Positions 1-6,649 of a stretch of DNA of 9,347 bases are shown in pieces; position 1 is the first letter of the stretch; each line of letters begins with the position of its first letter. The DNA is from Lentimicrobiaceae bacterium (GTDB lineage Bacteria > Bacteroidota > Bacteroidia > Bacteroidales > WCHB1-69), in the NCBI GenBank assembly GCA_009776395.1, contig WRNX01000053.1:1-9347 (forward strand), read 5' to 3'. The notes beneath the pieces are model-generated. The model was not told the DNA's origin. It saw only the letters and a program-made list of their open reading frames with translations, and ran no database searches. The translations under genes were made by a program, and so were the position numbers.

Positions 1-438
1 ACCTGCAGCGGGATACCATTTTGTAGGCTGGTTTTTAGATGATGATGATTATGAAAATGATACACCAATTACAACTGCTGTTACCTTTACGCCGACGAAA
101 GTATCAGGTGCATACGAAGCAAAAACTTACGTAGCGGTATTTGAAGAAAATAACGACATCACTATTAATTATACTACATTCAACCTCAAAAAAAATTCAA
201 CAGACACAAACGCTGGTGGTAGCGTGTCCTCTGCAAGTGAAACCCTGCCTCCTGCAACAGGTACGGCAGCCGGTTCTACGGCAACACCTGCAGCGGGATA
301 CCATTTTGTAGGATGGTTTTTAGATGATGATGATTATGAAAATGATACACCAATTACAACTGCTGTTACCTTTACGCCGACGAAAGCATCCGGCGGCGCA
401 TACGAAGCAAAAACTTACGTAGCGGTATTTGAAGAAAA
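1..438 (+). repeat. Near-identical tandem repeat copies (1-150 and 286-438) in the surface-protein gene
   Basis: Bases 1-150 recur at 286-438. The first 101 bases differ only at position 28 (c versus a, silent in a Gly codon). The next few codons differ by several substitutions and one extra Gly codon in the second copy, and the remaining roughly 40 bases are identical. The protein unit carries PAAGYHFVGWFLDDDDYEN and ends YVAVFEEN. A third, diverged unit follows at about 479-715 (PPATGTALGSTATPNAGY, YVALFDEN). The identity at DNA level points to a recent duplication or gene conversion. The first copy is cut by the window edge. Confidence 0.9.
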
Positions 439-3301
439 CGCTGATGTTACCATTACGTACGCACCGAAAACCTATAATGTTGCTATTGATAATACCGGTG
501 GAACGGTTAACCGTACTACTGAAAATGTGCCTCCTGCCACAGGAACCGCACTCGGCTCTACTGCAACACCAAATGCAGGGTATAACTTGGTAGGCTGGTA
601 TGCTGCATCCGACGCTACTTATTCAACCTCTTTATCAACAGCCACTACTTTCTACCCTCCTAAAAATTCAGATGATATTTATGTAACAGGAAGTTATGTA
701 GCCCTGTTTGACGAAAATATAGACTATATTGTAAATTACAACAGTGCCGGCGGCTCCACAGTATCCCCTTTAACTGATGTGCATTGGACACAAACCGGAC
801 TGTTGCCTACCCCTCCCACAAAAGACGGATACACGTTTTGGCACTGGGATGTTACAGATCCCACCGGCGGTAAAACAAACGTATTAGCAACAGATACTTA
901 TGGAAGTTTGGCAATGGGCGAAAAAGAATCTATTACATTAACAGCACAGTGGATAGAAAACACGCATTACAAAGTGGTTTACGATAGCGATGGCGGCACT
1001 CCCATAGCTTCCCTCACAGGAGTTCACTGGACACAGGATGATTTATTACCGGCAACAGATCCCACTCTGTTCGGATACACTTTTTTGCGCTGGGATGTTA
1101 CAAAACCTGCTGGAAGTAAAGCCGGAGTAGAAGAAACAGATACTTATGGCAGTTTGGCAAAAGCTGAACTTGACTCTATTGTTTTAACCGCACGATGGTC
1201 AGAAAATACTCATTATTCAGTGATTTACGATAGCAACAGCGGCTCAGCGGTAGAAACGTTACCATTGGTTCACTGGACACAAACCAATTTATTACCGACA
1301 ACACCTCCTCATAGAGATGGTTATACATTCTTACGTTGGGATGTTACTGACCCCACCGGTGGTAAAGATAGTGTGGTCATAACCGACTCTTACGGCAGTT
1401 TGGCAATAGCTGAAATTGAATCTGTTACCTTAACTGCCAGATGGACAGAAAACTCTCATTACCAAGTAATTTATGATAGCAACGAAGGCTCAGCAGTACC
1501 TACATTAACAGATGTGTGGTGGACACAAGACAACTTATTGCCAACCATTCCTGTTCGTGCAGGATACACTTTCATTCGCTGGGACGTTATTGACCCCGCA
1601 GGAGGTAAAACAAATGTTTCAGCAACAGACACATACAGCAGTTTGGCTATGAGCGAAAGAGAATCTATTACCCTTAAAGCAACATGGGAAGTTAAAACCG
1701 GATACACCGTCATCTACAATACCGACGGTGGAACAGCAATCGCTAATAAAACAGTAAGTTGGATAGAAGAGATTCTTCCTAACACAACGACAACAAAATA
1801 CGGGTATCAATTAATAGGATGGAAAGTTACCGCAGGCGGTCCCGAAGCAGATTTAGATTTAACGGGTACATACGAGTACGGCGACTATGCAGAAGATGAC
1901 GAAACATTGTCTATCACCCTCACTGCACAATGGTGTATTACAATTGCTCCCATCCTTTATGTTACTAACCATGGGTATATTTGCGACCACACAGCAGGCG
2001 TTACTTTAAACATTACCAACCTCACTGAATACAACAGCGAAGTAACTTACAACTGGTATGAAGAATCAAATCCAACGGTTATTCTCAGCACAACCCATTT
2101 ACTTAATGCAACAGTACCCGGATATTATAATGTTAATGTAATTGATAAAAATTGCTACACAGCATCATCCACGTTTATACATGTTCAAATGGGTGAGATT
2201 ACAGTTGAACCCATAATTGAAGTTGCCAACGACGGCTATATCTGTGGAAATACGGGCGTAAATATAAGCGTAACAAATGCTGAAGATTACGGTAACGAAG
2301 CAACTTATGCCTGGTACGAAATTACGCATCCAACAACGATCCTGGGCACAAACAGTATCTTGAGAGTTTATGCTGAAGGAAAATATAATGTTGTAATTAA
2401 TGAAGGTATTTGCTCTATTCATGCTTCAAATGATGTAGAAATATTCAAAAATGCCCCCCTTGCTTTACCTGTTATTACCACTATCGGATTTTTAAGTGTG
2501 GATCCAAGTGAAACATTAAAAATTACAAATACAAGCGATTACAGCGGTCATGAAACATACCAGTGGTACAAATTCAGAGAACCCGAAATTATTTTAAGTG
2601 AAGTAGATAGTTTAATCATTACCGAACAGGGGAAATACTATGTCATTATTACCGACAATCATTGTATGGTGGTTAATGAAATTGATATTTGTCCTGCGGT
2701 AGTTTTTGATCATGAAAATAATTTGTATCATGTAGTTCCGCTTGCGGGTTTGTGTTGGACCGATAACATGATGAATACCAACTACGACAACGGCGAACCG
2801 ATAGCCTTTGCCAAACCGTATTACAGTGAACTATTTCCTGATTATACTGAAAATGCAAAAGTTTTCGGTTTACTTTATACATGGTATTCTGCCGTAGGTT
2901 TACCTGAAGGCTCAACCGATCTTGCTCCGGCAGGTTGGGATGGCAGTGGCATACAACCGTCCGTACAGGGTATTTGCCCCGAGGGCTGGCGACTTCCCAC
3001 GCAGGAAGAATTGCAACTGCTTAACCAATATGACGAACAGGACTTAAAAAGTGTGGATTACTGGATTAATAACCCCGGCTTGGATACTTATCATTTTATG
3101 CTATTACCTGCCGGGCTATATCTTGATGTTAAGCAAAGCTTTGTGTCTATTTTGGGAACTACTGCGCATTGGTCTTGTCAAAGCGACAGTTCAAACGAAA
3201 ATGGTTTTGCTGCCACGCATCACTACTATTGTAACCTTGTTTTGGATACATGGATGAAAAAATCGGATGGATTAAGTGTGCGGTGCGTGAGAGATTTATA
3301 A
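2..3301 (+). CDS. Giant repeat-rich secreted/surface protein with C-terminal FISUMP domain (5' end outside window)
   Basis: The frame is open from base 2 with no stop before the TAA at 3299-3301, so 1,099 residues are visible and the N-terminus lies off the left edge. The GTG at 224 is internal to a repeat and is not the start. Order of modules: three InlB-like repeats of one type (to about base 715, the first cut by the edge), five Listeria-Bacteroides (Flg_new/InlB B) type repeats (722-1933), three Ig-like modules (1934-2692), and a C-terminal domain (2693-3298). The last domain matches the FISUMP (Fibrobacter succinogenes major paralogous) family: CWTDNMMNTNY, FGLLYTWYSAV, GICPEGWRLPTQEEL, LLPAGLY, and the closing GLSVRCVRDL. 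Such proteins are secreted or surface-exposed and presumed to act in adhesion or binding; the ligand is unknown. There is no LPXTG motif and no obvious type IX sorting domain after the FISUMP end. The family assignment is firm; the function is inference. Confidence 0.9.
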   Translation, partial: PAAGYHFVGWFLDDDDYENDTPITTAVTFTPTKVSGAYEAKTYVAVFEENNDITINYTTFNLKKNSTDTNAGGSVSSASETLPPATGTAAGSTATPAAGYHFVGWFLDDDDYENDTPITTAVTFTPTKASGGAYEAKTYVAVFEENADVTITYAPKTYNVAIDNTGGTVNRTTENVPPATGTALGSTATPNAGYNLVGWYAASDATYSTSLSTATTFYPPKNSDDIYVTGSYVALFDENIDYIVNYNSAGGSTVSPLTDVHWTQTGLLPTPPTKDGYTFWHWDVTDPTGGKTNVLATDTYGSLAMGEKESITLTAQWIENTHYKVVYDSDGGTPIASLTGVHWTQDDLLPATDPTLFGYTFLRWDVTKPAGSKAGVEETDTYGSLAKAELDSIVLTARWSENTHYSVIYDSNSGSAVETLPLVHWTQTNLLPTTPPHRDGYTFLRWDVTDPTGGKDSVVITDSYGSLAIAEIESVTLTARWTENSHYQVIYDSNEGSAVPTLTDVWWTQDNLLPTIPVRAGYTFIRWDVIDPAGGKTNVSATDTYSSLAMSERESITLKATWEVKTGYTVIYNTDGGTAIANKTVSWIEEILPNTTTTKYGYQLIGWKVTAGGPEADLDLTGTYEYGDYAEDDETLSITLTAQWCITIAPILYVTNHGYICDHTAGVTLNITNLTEYNSEVTYNWYEESNPTVILSTTHLLNATVPGYYNVNVIDKNCYTASSTFIHVQMGEITVEPIIEVANDGYICGNTGVNISVTNAEDYGNEATYAWYEITHPTTILGTNSILRVYAEGKYNVVINEGICSIHASNDVEIFKNAPLALPVITTIGFLSVDPSETLKITNTSDYSGHETYQWYKFREPEIILSEVDSLIITEQGKYYVIITDNHCMVVNEIDICPAVVFDHENNLYHVVPLAGLCWTDNMMNTNYDNGEPIAFAKPYYSELFPDYTENAKVFGLLYTWYSAVGLPEGSTDLAPAGWDGSGIQPSVQGICPEGWRLPTQEELQLLNQYDEQDLKSVDYWINNPGLDTYHFMLLPAGLYLDVKQSFVSILGTTAHWSCQSDSSNENGFAATHHYYCNLVLDTWMKKSDGLSVRCVRDL
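722..1933 (+). repeat. Five tandem Listeria-Bacteroides (InlB B-type) repeats
   Basis: Units lie at 722-952, 965-1198, 1211-1444, 1457-1687 and 1700-1933, with a period of 243-246 bases (81-82 codons) and a short linker such as ENTHY or ENSHY. Each begins with a V-Y-D/N-S-x-G-G-like strand, has a GYTFxRWDV or GYQLIGWKV core, and ends LTAxW or LKATW, as in the Flg_new/InlB B-repeat family. The first four share HWTQ or WWTQ, the TDTYGSLA-like segment and the DPTGGK or PAGxK loop. The fifth is the most diverged. These are usually beta-grasp-like spacers or binding modules of surface proteins. Confidence 0.85.
1934..2692 (+). repeat. Three Ig-like modules in the surface protein
   Basis: Modules at 1934-2197, 2198-2458 and 2459-2692 are each about 78-88 codons. 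They share a TYxWY core (TYNWYEE, TYAWYEI, TYQWYKF), an I-L-S/G segment and a G-K/Y-Y-x-V closing strand, as in the Ig/PKD-like domains of Bacteroidota surface proteins. Modules 1 and 2 have an early GYIC cysteine and a late cysteine (DKNC, NEGIC), which would suit a disulphide. Module 3 keeps the late one (DNHC) but has GFLS in place of GYIC. The exact Pfam family is uncertain. Confidence 0.65.
2693..3298 (+). other. FISUMP (Fibrobacter succinogenes major paralogous) domain
   Basis: The last about 200 codons carry the FISUMP hallmarks in order: a VVFDHENNLYHVVPLAG start (usual form is a 'dGn.Y.tv.IG.Q.WM' segment), CWTDNMMNTNY, FGLLYTWYSAV, GICPEGWRLPTQEEL, LLPAGLY, an aromatic HWSCQSDS segment in place of the common YWSS, and the terminal GLSVRCVRDL. 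The domain is common in Fibrobacter and Bacteroidota secreted proteins and normally sits at or near the C-terminus, as here. Its role is unknown. Confidence 0.85.
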
Positions 3302-3336
3302 TTTGTAAACAATTCCCGGTAAGAGATTCTATTAGC

Positions 3337-3344
3337 TAATATTG
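3337..3344 (+). promoter_or_regulatory. Possible -7 element upstream of the amidotransferase gene
   Basis: TAATATTG matches the Bacteroidota -7 consensus TAnnTTTG at all but one defined position and lies 11 bases before the ATG at 3356. I see no TTG-type -33 element at the expected spacing, and the implied leader is very short. Only a weak candidate. Confidence 0.25.
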
Positions 3345-3355
3345 CCTCTATTTTT

Positions 3356-4162
3356 ATGAAAAAACCCATAGTCATACTCCCTGTTTTTCCGGGTACAAAT
3401 TGCGACTATGACACTGCACGCGCTTTTGAAGAAGCAGGCGCCGGTACCCAAATTTTTGTTTTTCGTAATCTTAATGAAACAGAAATCAATAATTCTATAG
3501 AAGAACTTGCAGAATGGATTAATAAATCAGATATTTTGGCTTTGTGCGGAGGTTTCAGTCTGGGCGACGAACCAGACGGTAGTGGAAAATTTATCGCTAA
3601 TGTTTTGAATAATAATACAGTTAAGACCTCCGTAGAAAAACTGTTATCTCGTAATGGGTTGATTTTAGGAATTTGTAACGGTTTTCAAGCATTAGTAAAA
3701 TCAGGATTATTACCTTTTGCAAAGATTGGTGAAGTAAATACAGAATCACCCACTCTGTTTAGAAACGATATTAACCGGCACGTTTCGCAAATTACTAAAA
3801 CGGTAGTTTCAAGTACCAACTCCCCTTGGTTATCTTCGTTCAAAATTGGGGAAATACATCGGGTTGCCATCAGCCATGGGGAAGGAAAATTTGTAGTCAG
3901 TGATAAAATTGCCAAACAACTTTTTGAAAACCAACAGGTAGTATTTCAATATTGTGATTTTGATGGAAAACCAAGTTTGGATCCGAAACACAATCCAAAC
4001 GGTTCATTTTTTGCCATTGAAGGAATCGTTTCACCTTGTGGAAAAATTCTCGGCAAAATGGGACACAGCGAACGCAAAGGCGAAAATCTGTACAAAAATA
4101 TCTATGGAAATAAAACTCAGGATATTTTTAAAAATGCAGTGGAATATTCAATTAAGAATTAA
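3356..4162 (+). CDS. Stand-alone class I glutamine amidotransferase of FGAM synthase (PurL C-terminal/PurQ-like)
   Basis: This is a 268-residue glutaminase domain that should release ammonia from glutamine for phosphoribosylformylglycinamidine synthase, the fourth step of purine synthesis. Visible features are the N-terminal VFPGTNCDYDTARAFEEAGA (residues 9-28), the glycine-rich GGFSLGDEPDGSGKF (65-79), the nucleophile elbow GICNGFQAL with Cys107, AISHGEGKF (171-179), and GKMGHSER with His237 and Glu239 completing the triad. The SHGEGKF, NPNGSFFAIEGI and GHSER pattern resembles the C-terminal domain of large fused PurL proteins more than Bacillus-type PurQ, which ends in a PHPER motif. The synthase part is absent: the upstream frame closes with TAA at 3299 and again at 3320, and the preceding gene is a surface protein. 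The start ATG sits just before the conserved first strand. It probably forms a unit with the following gene, 44 bases away. No purL, purS or other purine gene is visible. Confidence 0.85.
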   Translation: MKKPIVILPVFPGTNCDYDTARAFEEAGAGTQIFVFRNLNETEINNSIEELAEWINKSDILALCGGFSLGDEPDGSGKFIANVLNNNTVKTSVEKLLSRNGLILGICNGFQALVKSGLLPFAKIGEVNTESPTLFRNDINRHVSQITKTVVSSTNSPWLSSFKIGEIHRVAISHGEGKFVVSDKIAKQLFENQQVVFQYCDFDGKPSLDPKHNPNGSFFAIEGIVSPCGKILGKMGHSERKGENLYKNIYGNKTQDIFKNAVEYSIKN

Positions 4163-4170
4163 AATCTCAA

Positions 4171-4204
4171 TCTAATATCTAATATCTAATATCTAATATC
4201 TAAT
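4171..4204 (+). repeat. 7-bp tandem repeat (TCTAATA, about 4.9 copies)
   Basis: Four exact copies of TCTAATA (4171-4198) are followed by TCTAAT (4199-4204), and a degenerate copy may precede them at about 4163-4170. The array fills most of the 44 bases between the amidotransferase stop and the TTG at 4207, so it occupies the ribosome-binding and leader region of the next gene. It contains no ribosome-binding site of purine type. Confidence 0.95.
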
Positions 4205-4206
4205 CC

Positions 4207-4773
4207 TTGAACTTAATCCATTACCACAACACCCTGCAACTCTCAGGTCCCTGTGTCATAACGGTAGGGTCGTTTGATGGTGTGCATTTGGGGCATCAAG
4301 CGTTGTTGCAACAAATGAAAAGTTATGCAGAAGAAAATAACCTCAATAGCGTTGTTTTTACTTTTAACCCGCATCCGCAAGAGGTGTTAAAAAACAAGCC
4401 CGACTTTTTTTTAATCAACAGTTTTGAACAAAAAATCACACTTTTTGAAAAAATTGGCATTGATGCGGTAGTTGTTATTCCTTTTTCAAAAGAATTTTCA
4501 AAACAAACACCCATAAATTTTTTTGAAGAATTTATTTTTTCAAAAATCAATGTGAAAGCGGTTTTTATAGGACCAAACCATCATTTTGGGAAACAAAGAG
4601 AGGGCGATGCGAATACTTTAGCCCATCTTTGTGAAGAGAAAAATATAAAACTTTTTACAGCACAAGAATTTAGAATAGATGGAGTTGAAGTTAGGTCCAC
4701 TCTTATTCGCGAATATTTGAAACAGAAAGACTGGAAAGGTGCGGAAAGATTGATGGGGTACGGAATGCGGTAG
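4207..4773 (+). CDS. FAD synthetase (RibF N-terminal domain) lacking the riboflavin kinase domain
   Basis: The 188-residue protein matches the FMN adenylyltransferase half of RibF, which makes FAD from FMN and ATP. It shows the nucleotidyltransferase motif GSFDGVHLGHQ (residues 21-31, HxGH His27/His30), FTFNPHPQEVL (51-61), GPNHHFGKQREGD (122-134) and the late VRSTLIREYL motif (162-171). The last corresponds to the usual ISSTRIR, with Ser164, Thr165 and Arg168 kept but the middle Arg replaced by Leu. Bifunctional RibF is about 310 residues. Here the frame stops at RLMGYGMR, just where the LLG-x-x-Y linker would lead into the kinase domain, and no kinase remnant fits in the 45 bases before the opposing gene. 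TTG at 4207 is the only plausible start: a stop lies at 4201-4203, and the next ATG, near 4315, would delete the HxGH motif. It is either a natural single-domain paralogue or a truncated ribF that leaves flavokinase to another gene. Confidence 0.85.
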   Translation: MNLIHYHNTLQLSGPCVITVGSFDGVHLGHQALLQQMKSYAEENNLNSVVFTFNPHPQEVLKNKPDFFLINSFEQKITLFEKIGIDAVVVIPFSKEFSKQTPINFFEEFIFSKINVKAVFIGPNHHFGKQREGDANTLAHLCEEKNIKLFTAQEFRIDGVEVRSTLIREYLKQKDWKGAERLMGYGMR

Positions 4774-4818
4774 TTGGTAGAGATTGCGCTAATATTTGTT
4801 TTTCAAGTTATTATCTGG

Positions 4819-6480
4819 TTAAGATATTTTATGTTTCTTATGCTGTAAAGCTGGTGAATCTATCTGCGGTATCGCTTCAATTAGCGCTCGAGTATATTCC
4901 GTTTGAGGATTGCGGTAAATGGACTCAGCATCATTCAACTCTACAATCTTACCCTGGCGCATTACAGCAATTCTATCCGACATATATTTTACTACCGATA
5001 AATCGTGAGAAATAAAGAGGTAGGTAAGATGAAACTCCTTTTTCAAATCGTTGAGCAGGTTTAACACTTGTGCCTGAACGGAAACATCTAACGCAGACAC
5101 CGATTCATCGCAAACAATAAACGATGGATTCACGGTTAGTGCGCGGGCAATGGCAATACGCTGGCGCTGTCCTCCCGAAAATTGATGCGGATAGCGATGC
5201 AGATGTTCTTCGTTTAGTCCAACACGCTCTAACAGTTCAATAGCACGTTTGTTTCGCTTTTTATCATTACTCAAAATATCATGCACTTGCATCGGTTCAA
5301 TAAGCATTTGTCCAACAGTTAAACGTTGATTTAAAGAAGAATAAGGATCTTGCAATACAATTTGTATCTCTTTCCTCAAATTGCGCATCTCTTTAAAAGA
5401 AAACGCTTTCAAATTGTTTCCTTTGTAGAAAATATTTCCGGAATCAAGTTCAATTAATCGTAGCAGCGTTCTTCCCAGCGTGGTTTTTCCACATCCCGAT
5501 TCCCCGACAAGTCCTAACGTTTCTCCTTCAAAAATTTCTAAATTAATATTTTCTAACGCATGAAAAAAAGATTGTTTTTCAAATAGTTTTTGTTTTCGGA
5601 TGGGGTAAAATTTGTTGAGGTTTTGAATTTGAAAAAGAGTGGAAGTGAATGGTCTAATTAGCTTTTCTTCTAATTTTGGGCGACAGGTTAACAAACTTTT
5701 TGTGTAAGGATGTTGCGGATGGCTAAAAATAGTTTTCACATCGCCCTGTTCTACTATAGCGCCTTTGTACATCACCAAAACCCTGTGCGCAATTTGTGCA
5801 ATTACTCCCAAATCGTGTGAAATGAAAATAATGCTCATACCATATTTTTCCTGTAACTGTTTTAGAAGTTCCAGAATATTTTTTTGCACGGTAACATCCA
5901 AGGCGGTGGTTGGTTCATCGGCAATTAAAATATCGGGATTACAACTCATTGCCATGGCAATCATTACCCGTTGTTTTTGCCCACCGGAAAGTTCGTGTGG
6001 ATAAGTGTTAAAAATTTTTTGAGGATTTGGAAGTTGCACATCGTTAAACAGTTTTATCGTTTTTTCTTTTGCCTCTTTTTTTGATAATTTTGTGTGTAAT
6101 AGAATCGCTTCCGTAACTTGTTTTCCGCATTTTAATACCGGATTTAGGGAGGTCATCGGTTCTTGAAAAATCATGGCAATTCTGTTCCCGCGAATGTGCT
6201 GGAGTAAACGTTCCCTGCTCCTTTCTCCCTGTTCCTTTTCTCCTTCAACTAGCCTCATCCTCACATCAAAAAAAATCTCTCCCTCTGTAATTTTTGTATT
6301 TTTTTCTGAAAGCAAGTGCATGATAGATAATGCTGTAACTGACTTCCCGGAACCGGATTCACCTACTATGCCGAGTGTTTCTCCTTTTTTTAAAGAAAAC
6401 GATACAGAAGATAAAACGGGATTCCATTTTTCCTCCTGTTTAAATTCTAATGATAAATTTTTTACTTCAAGAAGATTCAC
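4819..6480 (-). CDS. Fused dipeptide/oligopeptide ABC transporter ATPase (DppD-DppF type)
   Basis: One polypeptide carries two complete nucleotide-binding domains that would power a dipeptide/oligopeptide-type inner-membrane importer; substrate is inferred from family. Residues are numbered from a TTG at 6504. First half: Walker A GESGSGKS (48-55), Q-loop Gln114, signature LSGGQ (172-176), Walker B ILIADEP (192-198), H-loop His230, then the HPQHPYTKSLL oligopeptide-family tail (262-272). Second half: Walker A GESGCGKT (334-341), Q-loop Gln385, signature FSGGQ (442-446), Walker B FIVCDES (462-468), H-loop His500, and the tail NPQTEYTRALIEAIP. All catalytic residues are present, so both sites look competent. 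I choose GTG at 6480, giving MNLLEVKNLSLEF, because the TTG at 6504 falls within a promoter-like TATCTTTG. Permease and binding-protein genes are not adjacent, which is common for fused ATPases in Bacteroidota. A purine-rich insertion lies at about residues 81-100. Confidence 0.92.
   Translation of the reverse strand: MNLLEVKNLSLEFKQEEKWNPVLSSVSFSLKKGETLGIVGESGSGKSVTALSIMHLLSEKNTKITEGEIFFDVRMRLVEGEKEQGERSRERLLQHIRGNRIAMIFQEPMTSLNPVLKCGKQVTEAILLHTKLSKKEAKEKTIKLFNDVQLPNPQKIFNTYPHELSGGQKQRVMIAMAMSCNPDILIADEPTTALDVTVQKNILELLKQLQEKYGMSIIFISHDLGVIAQIAHRVLVMYKGAIVEQGDVKTIFSHPQHPYTKSLLTCRPKLEEKLIRPFTSTLFQIQNLNKFYPIRKQKLFEKQSFFHALENINLEIFEGETLGLVGESGCGKTTLGRTLLRLIELDSGNIFYKGNNLKAFSFKEMRNLRKEIQIVLQDPYSSLNQRLTVGQMLIEPMQVHDILSNDKKRNKRAIELLERVGLNEEHLHRYPHQFSGGQRQRIAIARALTVNPSFIVCDESVSALDVSVQAQVLNLLNDLKKEFHLTYLFISHDLSVVKYMSDRIAVMRQGKIVELNDAESIYRNPQTEYTRALIEAIPQIDSPALQHKKHKIS
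6205..6264 (-). other. Low-complexity insertion within the first ATPase domain
   Basis: Between the FFD strand and IRGNRIAMIFQ the protein has VRMRLVEGEKEQGERSRERL, longer than and unlike the usual short 'GKDLLxLSxxEM' link. The DNA is a strongly pyrimidine-rich tract on the plus strand containing two related decamers, TCCCTGCTCC (6212-6221) and TCCCTGTTCC (6226-6235), with further TTCTCC runs. The reading frame is preserved and both flanking motifs are intact. Confidence 0.6.
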
Positions 6481-6501
6481 GAGTTGTTTATTAATAAAAC
6501 G

Positions 6502-6509
6502 CAAAGATA
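6502..6509 (-). promoter_or_regulatory. Promoter -7 element (TAnnTTTG) for the ABC ATPase gene
   Basis: The minus strand reads TATCTTTG here, a perfect match to the Bacteroidota -7 consensus TAnnTTTG, 21 bases before the GTG at 6480. Transcription would begin a few bases downstream and give a short AU-rich leader (ttttattaataaacaactc). No clear TTG-type -33 element is seen. The upstream TTG that could serve as a start codon is part of this element, which argues against it. Confidence 0.6.
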
Positions 6510-6605
6510 CATTTTTGGAAAACTATACCATAGATAATTTATTATGCTACTTTTCTTAATTGAGAAAAAAAATCTGAAAAAACATTTTTATATTAATGAT
6601 TTTAT

Positions 6606-6613
6606 TTTCTTTG
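6606..6613 (+). promoter_or_regulatory. Possible -7 element of the TonB receptor gene
   Basis: TTTCTTTG differs from TAnnTTTG at one defined base and stands 36 bases before the ATG at 6650. The implied leader ends in a run of ten A residues before the TCATG start, the kind of A-rich translation start often used in this phylum in place of a Shine-Dalgarno site. A -33 element is not evident. The rest of the divergent spacer is AT-rich without recognisable operators. Confidence 0.3.
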
Positions 6614-6649
6614 CAGTAATGAAATGTTTTAGTTAATAAAAAAAAAATC

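Noticed and set aside
224..226. GTG as start of the giant surface protein
   Set aside because: The frame is open upstream to base 2 and encodes another copy of the same repeat, so the GTG is an internal Val codon.
722..1933. CRISPR-like array from regular DNA repeats of about 245 bp
   Set aside because: The periodicity is a protein-domain repeat within an open frame, the units are long and diverged, and there is no short repeat with unique spacers.
1471..2915. Several minus-strand open frames within the surface-protein gene
   Set aside because: They lack recognisable domains and lie opposite a clearly conserved coding frame; they are shadows.
3051..3257. Small plus-strand frame inside the FISUMP domain
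   Set aside because: It overlaps conserved FISUMP codons in another frame and shows no family features of its own.
4774..4818. Terminator or ribF kinase remnant between the convergent genes
   Set aside because: No GC-rich hairpin with a T-run is visible, and none of the frames continues into flavokinase motifs.
6173..6559. 128-residue plus-strand frame opposite the ABC ATPase
   Set aside because: It is antisense to Walker A and the surrounding conserved ATPase sequence, and its own protein has no recognisable pattern.
6481..6649. Riboswitch or small RNA in the divergent spacer
   Set aside because: The stretch is AT-rich with A and T runs and shows no recognisable conserved RNA fold; only promoter-like elements can be supported.
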